DNA from: Paguma larvata
Lineage: Eukaryota > Chordata > Mammalia > Carnivora > Viverridae
DNA length: 64,000 nucleotides
Reading direction: 5' to 3'
NCBI GenBank assembly: GCA_030068075.1
Contig: CM057828.1
Coordinates: forward strand, 110,280,699-110,344,698
The translations under genes and the position numbers were made by a program. Positions 60,568-64,000 of this stretch are shown here, piece by piece (position 1 is the stretch's first letter; each line of letters opens with the position of its first letter). The notes beneath the pieces are model-generated. The model did not search any database and had not been told where the DNA came from. It saw only the letters and a program-made list of their open reading frames with translations.

Positions 60568-61518
60568 TTGAGAGAGCCCAGAAATACATCTATACAAATA
60601 TACTTAACTAAGCTGTGAAATGTCCAAGGCAATACAGTGAATGTAAGACAGTCTTTTCAACAAATGGTGCTAGAACTGGACATCACATGTAATAACAAAA
60701 AGAATCTAGACACAGACTTTGCACCCTTCACAAAAATTAACTCAAGATGAATCATAAATCTAAATGTAAAATGCCAAACTATAAAGTTTGTAGAAGATAA
60801 CATAGAAAAAAATTCTAGATGACCTTGAATCCAGTGATGACTTTATAGATGTAACACTAATGAAAGAATTGATAACTGAAATTCACTGCAATGAAAAAGC
60901 CTTTGCTCTGTGAAAGTCACTGTCAAGAGAATCAGAAGACAAGCCACAGACTGAGAGAAAATATTTGCCAAAGACACATTTGATAAAGAAATGTCATCCA
61001 AAAGTACACAAAGAACTCCTAAAACTCAACAATAAGAAGACAACCAATTAAAAAATGGGCAAAGATCTGAACAGACATCTCACCAAAGAAGATATATGGG
61101 TGGCAAACAATCATATGAAAAGGTGTTCCGCATCGTACGTCATTATGACATATCATTGCAAATTCAGACACCTATGACATACCACTACACGCTCATCAGA
61201 ATGGCTAAAATCCAGAGCACTGACAACAGCAAGGGCTGGTCAGGATGTGCAGCAAGAGGAACTCTCGTTTTTTCCGCTGGTGGGAATGCAAACTTGGGTA
61301 TGGCCACCTTGTTAGACAGTTTGGCAGTTTCTTGCAAAACTAAACATACTCTTACCATATGGTCCGGCAACTGTGCTTGATACCCAGATGAGTTGAAAAT
61401 GTATAGCTACACCAAAACCTGCATGCGGATATTTATAGCAGCTTTACTCATAATTGCCAAAACTTGGAAGCAACCAAGATGCCCTTTAGTAAGCAGATGG
61501 ATAAATAAGCCATGGTAC

Positions 61519-61626
61519 GTGCTCGCTTCGGCAGCACATGTACTAAAATTGGAATGATACACAGAAGATTAGCATGGCTCCTTGTGTAAGGATGACACGC
61601 AGATTCATGAAATGTTCCGTAATTTT
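61519..61626 (+). pseudogene. U6 snRNA retropseudogene
   Basis: It begins GTGCTCGCTTCGGCAGCAC and keeps ACTAAAATTGGAA, AGAAGATTAGCATGG and AAGGATGACACGCA in U6 order, ending in a short T run about 108 nt later, the length of U6. Substitutions include CACATGTAC for CACATATAC, TTGTGTAAGG for TGCGCAAGG, and an altered 3' stem. It is followed by an A/C-rich tail (CAAACAAACAAAC). It sits inside L1 sequence that resumes after it, with a degenerate direct repeat ending TGGTA on both sides. There is no sign of the U6 upstream promoter elements, so it is presumably silent. Confidence 0.92.
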
Positions 61627-62187
61627 CAAACAAACAAACGGTGGTATATCCAGGGAGGATATTATTCAGGATTCAAAAGAAAGAAGCTATCCAGCCATAA
61701 AAAGACACAGAGGAAACCCAAATGCATATTATAAAGTGAAAGAAGCCAGTCTGAAAAGGCTACCCACTCAATGCTTCCAACTATATGACCTCCTAAGAAA
61801 GACGAAACCATAGAGACAGTGAAGAAATTGCCAAGGATTAAAGGGAGGAGGTATAAACAGATGGAGTGCAGAGGTTTTTTTGGGACAGCGAAACTCATCT
61901 ATATGATACTATGGACACATGTCATTAGGCATTTGTCAAAATCTAGAGAATGCACACCATGAGTGTAGCTAGGTGTAAACTATGGACAATAGGCAATGAC
62001 GATGTGTCAATGTAGTTCAACAACTTCAACGAATGTACCACTCTAGTGTGGGCTGTTGGTAGTGGGGAAAGCTCTGTGTGTGGGGAGGGGTTGGGGGCAG
62101 AAGGTATATGGGAAATCTCTATACTTTTGGCTCAATTTTGCTGTGACCCTAAAACTCCTCAAAAAAATAAAGTTTATTTAAAAAGTT

Positions 62188-62189
<2 letters not shown>

Positions 62190-62221
<32 letters not shown>
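62190..62221. repeat. (TG)n microsatellite after L1 tail
   Basis: Uninterrupted TG run beginning a few bases after the A-rich tail of the old L1, a common place for tail-derived microsatellites. Confidence 0.95.
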
Positions 62222-62223
<2 letters not shown>

Positions 62224-63296
62224 ATATACATAATTTATATTTAAAGAGTTCAATAATATATATTTTCTTTTAAAGCTTAGTATGACTTACTTAGAAGAAA
62301 CAATCCATCCCCCTTAGTGATAGAATGGCCAGTTTGCTCCAGATTTGAGCCTGTTTTTTGGGGTGGACACTGCTGTCTGTGTGGGGCTGGCCTCTCACAG
62401 AGCAGCATTCTTAACTTCAGAGGAACCCAAGAGAGTGAAGGAAGAGGCTGCCTTAGGGAGAAAAATGGGGAGTTTCCATTGTGCAGATGTCAGGTGAAGC
62501 AGGAGCGCACACCAGACACCTCTCTCTGACAGCACTCTGTCCATCTCGTATTTGAAATGAGGTCTTTGCGCCTCTCACTCAAAGACCTGTTTTGTCATCA
62601 CAAGTCCTAAAGGAACAGTATACTCATAAAATTTTGGTTGGAGGACACCTTTGAGGTAAGAAAGCTCCCATTCCGATGAGAAGACAGAGGCCCTCAGAGG
62701 GAGATGGTTAGGTAAGTTCCCTCAGACAGATAGAGACTAGAATCTCAGATTCATGACAACATAGATGCAGGCACTTTTCATAGCTATTTTGATACCAGGA
62801 CATTCCAAGGGGAATAAAAACCAACCACTGGTATTTCTAGCTTTAAAAATCATCATGTATTATGTACCAAGCCCAAGCCAGGTCTCCTTCACGGGGTGGG
62901 GTTCAGATGAGGGACCGGGAAGATGGAAGGGAAGGGGCAGGAGGTCTGTGCTTCCTCATTTCAGTAGATCGCTGCAACCAGTTCCTGTCAGAATAGCCTC
63001 TTCCTTGCTGTCTTCCTCTCTGGCCCATCCACACCCACCTGCCTCCACCACATCTTCCTTTACCAAGCTGAGCAAGCTAGCAGGGCTCCTGAGTGGGAGC
63101 TGGGACACTCTGGTATATTCTTTGGGCTCCTGACTTAACTTAGAATAGAATGCTTGGAGACTAAAAGGGGAAATTTTCCTCTTACGCCAGGTCCGTGATG
63201 AGGAGGCAAATTAATGCCATCAAGTCTACCTAAGAGTCTGACCCAAGGGTGTGAAATGCGTGACTGACTCTAAATACATGAAGAACTGACCATGCG

Positions 63297-63299
63297 CTC

Positions 63300-63331
<32 letters not shown>

Positions 63332-63337
63332 GCTCTC
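63297..63337. repeat. (CT)n microsatellite
   Basis: CT run with two CG interruptions, followed by CACGCACACACA. Confidence 0.9.
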
Positions 63338-64000
63338 ACGCACACACATCAACACGCACGCTGAAATGCTGCAATGGAGTTACTTCTCCAAATGCAACAA
63401 GTTCTTCCCTACTGCTCGGAAATTGCAATGAGGCTTAAAATGGGTAGGCTTTTCCTCACCTGATTAATAGATACAAAAGACAGGTATTTATGGGCAGCAG
63501 GTATAGCAGGAGAATAAGTAGAAGCATATACAGGTTCCTATAGAGCAAAGCAAGAGGATTAGAGGTAAAAAGAGAAGATTTATCAGAGCAGGGCAGGGAG
63601 GAGGAGAGACAAAAACAAGGATTTCTCAAACAGAAATGTTAATTTACTCATTGCAATTTCAGTTCGCTTTTCAAGAGAGTCCCTCCCGTTTGTCTGTTTT
63701 CTTAGAATGCTAACATAAATCCACATGAGGACAGTAAATACACCTGAGTCATGGATGTGCCATAATTAAATGAGTTAATGACAAGATTCCTGTAATTTAT
63801 AGGATACTCGGTTACAGAGAGGGGAACCATGACTTTAACTGACAACTTTGGCATTTAAGGTAAAATATCTCATTTAAAGTTTTTCAAATTTTTCATTATA
63901 TGATTAAAAAAAATTAAAGTAACAGGATAGCTCTCTTCCCTGGATAGAGGTGGCATCTTGCCTTGGTGTAAGAACCCCAACAGCGAGGGCCTAAGAGGGA

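Larger units (their letters stand above)
60021..62185 (+). mobile_element. Old LINE-1, 5'-truncated, nested insertions
   Basis: 60024-60317 translates to a decayed piece of the C-terminal part of L1 ORF2 (SDELILKFIWRGKRPRIAN, then VIKTVWW), followed by typical L1 3' sequence with a TATCCAGGGAGGATATTATTCAG-type segment near 61650 and an A-rich end near 62185. It is interrupted by a felid SINE (60372-60567) and a U6 retropseudogene (61519-61626). Frames are broken and no intact protein remains. It lies antisense to SVIL in the upstream intron. Confidence 0.85.
55028..64000 (-). other. SVIL upstream intron (open at right edge)
   Basis: 9 kb with no firmly recognised exon. Holds a SINE, the possible 37-nt exon, a MaLR LTR, TG and CT microsatellites and the nested old L1. 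57985-58445 has two adjoining plus-strand frames without known motifs. 62280-64000 is unique sequence. The next true SVIL exon is presumably beyond the window unless the 37-nt candidate is real. Confidence 0.6.

Overview
This is vertebrate nuclear DNA from a cat-family (felid or close feliform) carnivore. Sixteen tRNA-Lys-type CAN-SINEs of the felid subtype are present. They have a 5' head close to GGGGCGCCTGGGTGGCTC, a CT-rich stretch and an AATAAA-containing A tail. They lie in both orientations, many with clear target-site duplications. A carnivore-type L1 3' end and old mammalian repeats (MIR, L2, L1M, MaLR) complete the picture. There is no prokaryotic or plasmid content. Almost all short open frames are chance frames in repeats or introns. 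|| The one protein-coding gene recognised is the 3' half of SVIL (supervillin/archvillin), on the minus strand. I placed 21 coding exons between 20025 and 55027. With two missing bases restored in count, their lengths sum to 3129 nt, i.e. 1042 codons plus stop, and every exon junction agrees in phase. They encode the region just before the gelsolin-like repeats, the gelsolin-like repeats, and the villin headpiece ending in KKAKGLF. The 3' UTR runs from 20024 down to an AATAAA signal at 19131-19126. Upstream exons for the N-terminal half lie beyond the right edge; 55028-64000 is mostly one large intron, with one possible 37-nt exon at 56712-56748. || Layout: 1-19105 is intergenic DNA downstream of SVIL, made of MIR, L2, L1M, LTR and SINE pieces with no gene I can support. 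19106-55027 holds SVIL exons and introns. 55028-64000 is the upstream intron, with a MaLR LTR, a 2-kb old L1 carrying a nested SINE and a U6 snRNA retropseudogene, and dinucleotide repeats. || The most consequential observation is that two SVIL exons (36799-37074 and 22216-22339) each lack one base from an expected run of four C on the coding strand. Each loss breaks the frame, while the other 19 exons are clean. Both losses sit in the same short context, so assembly or homopolymer error is the leading explanation; a real disruptive variant is the alternative. I found no convincing undescribed biological system in this window.
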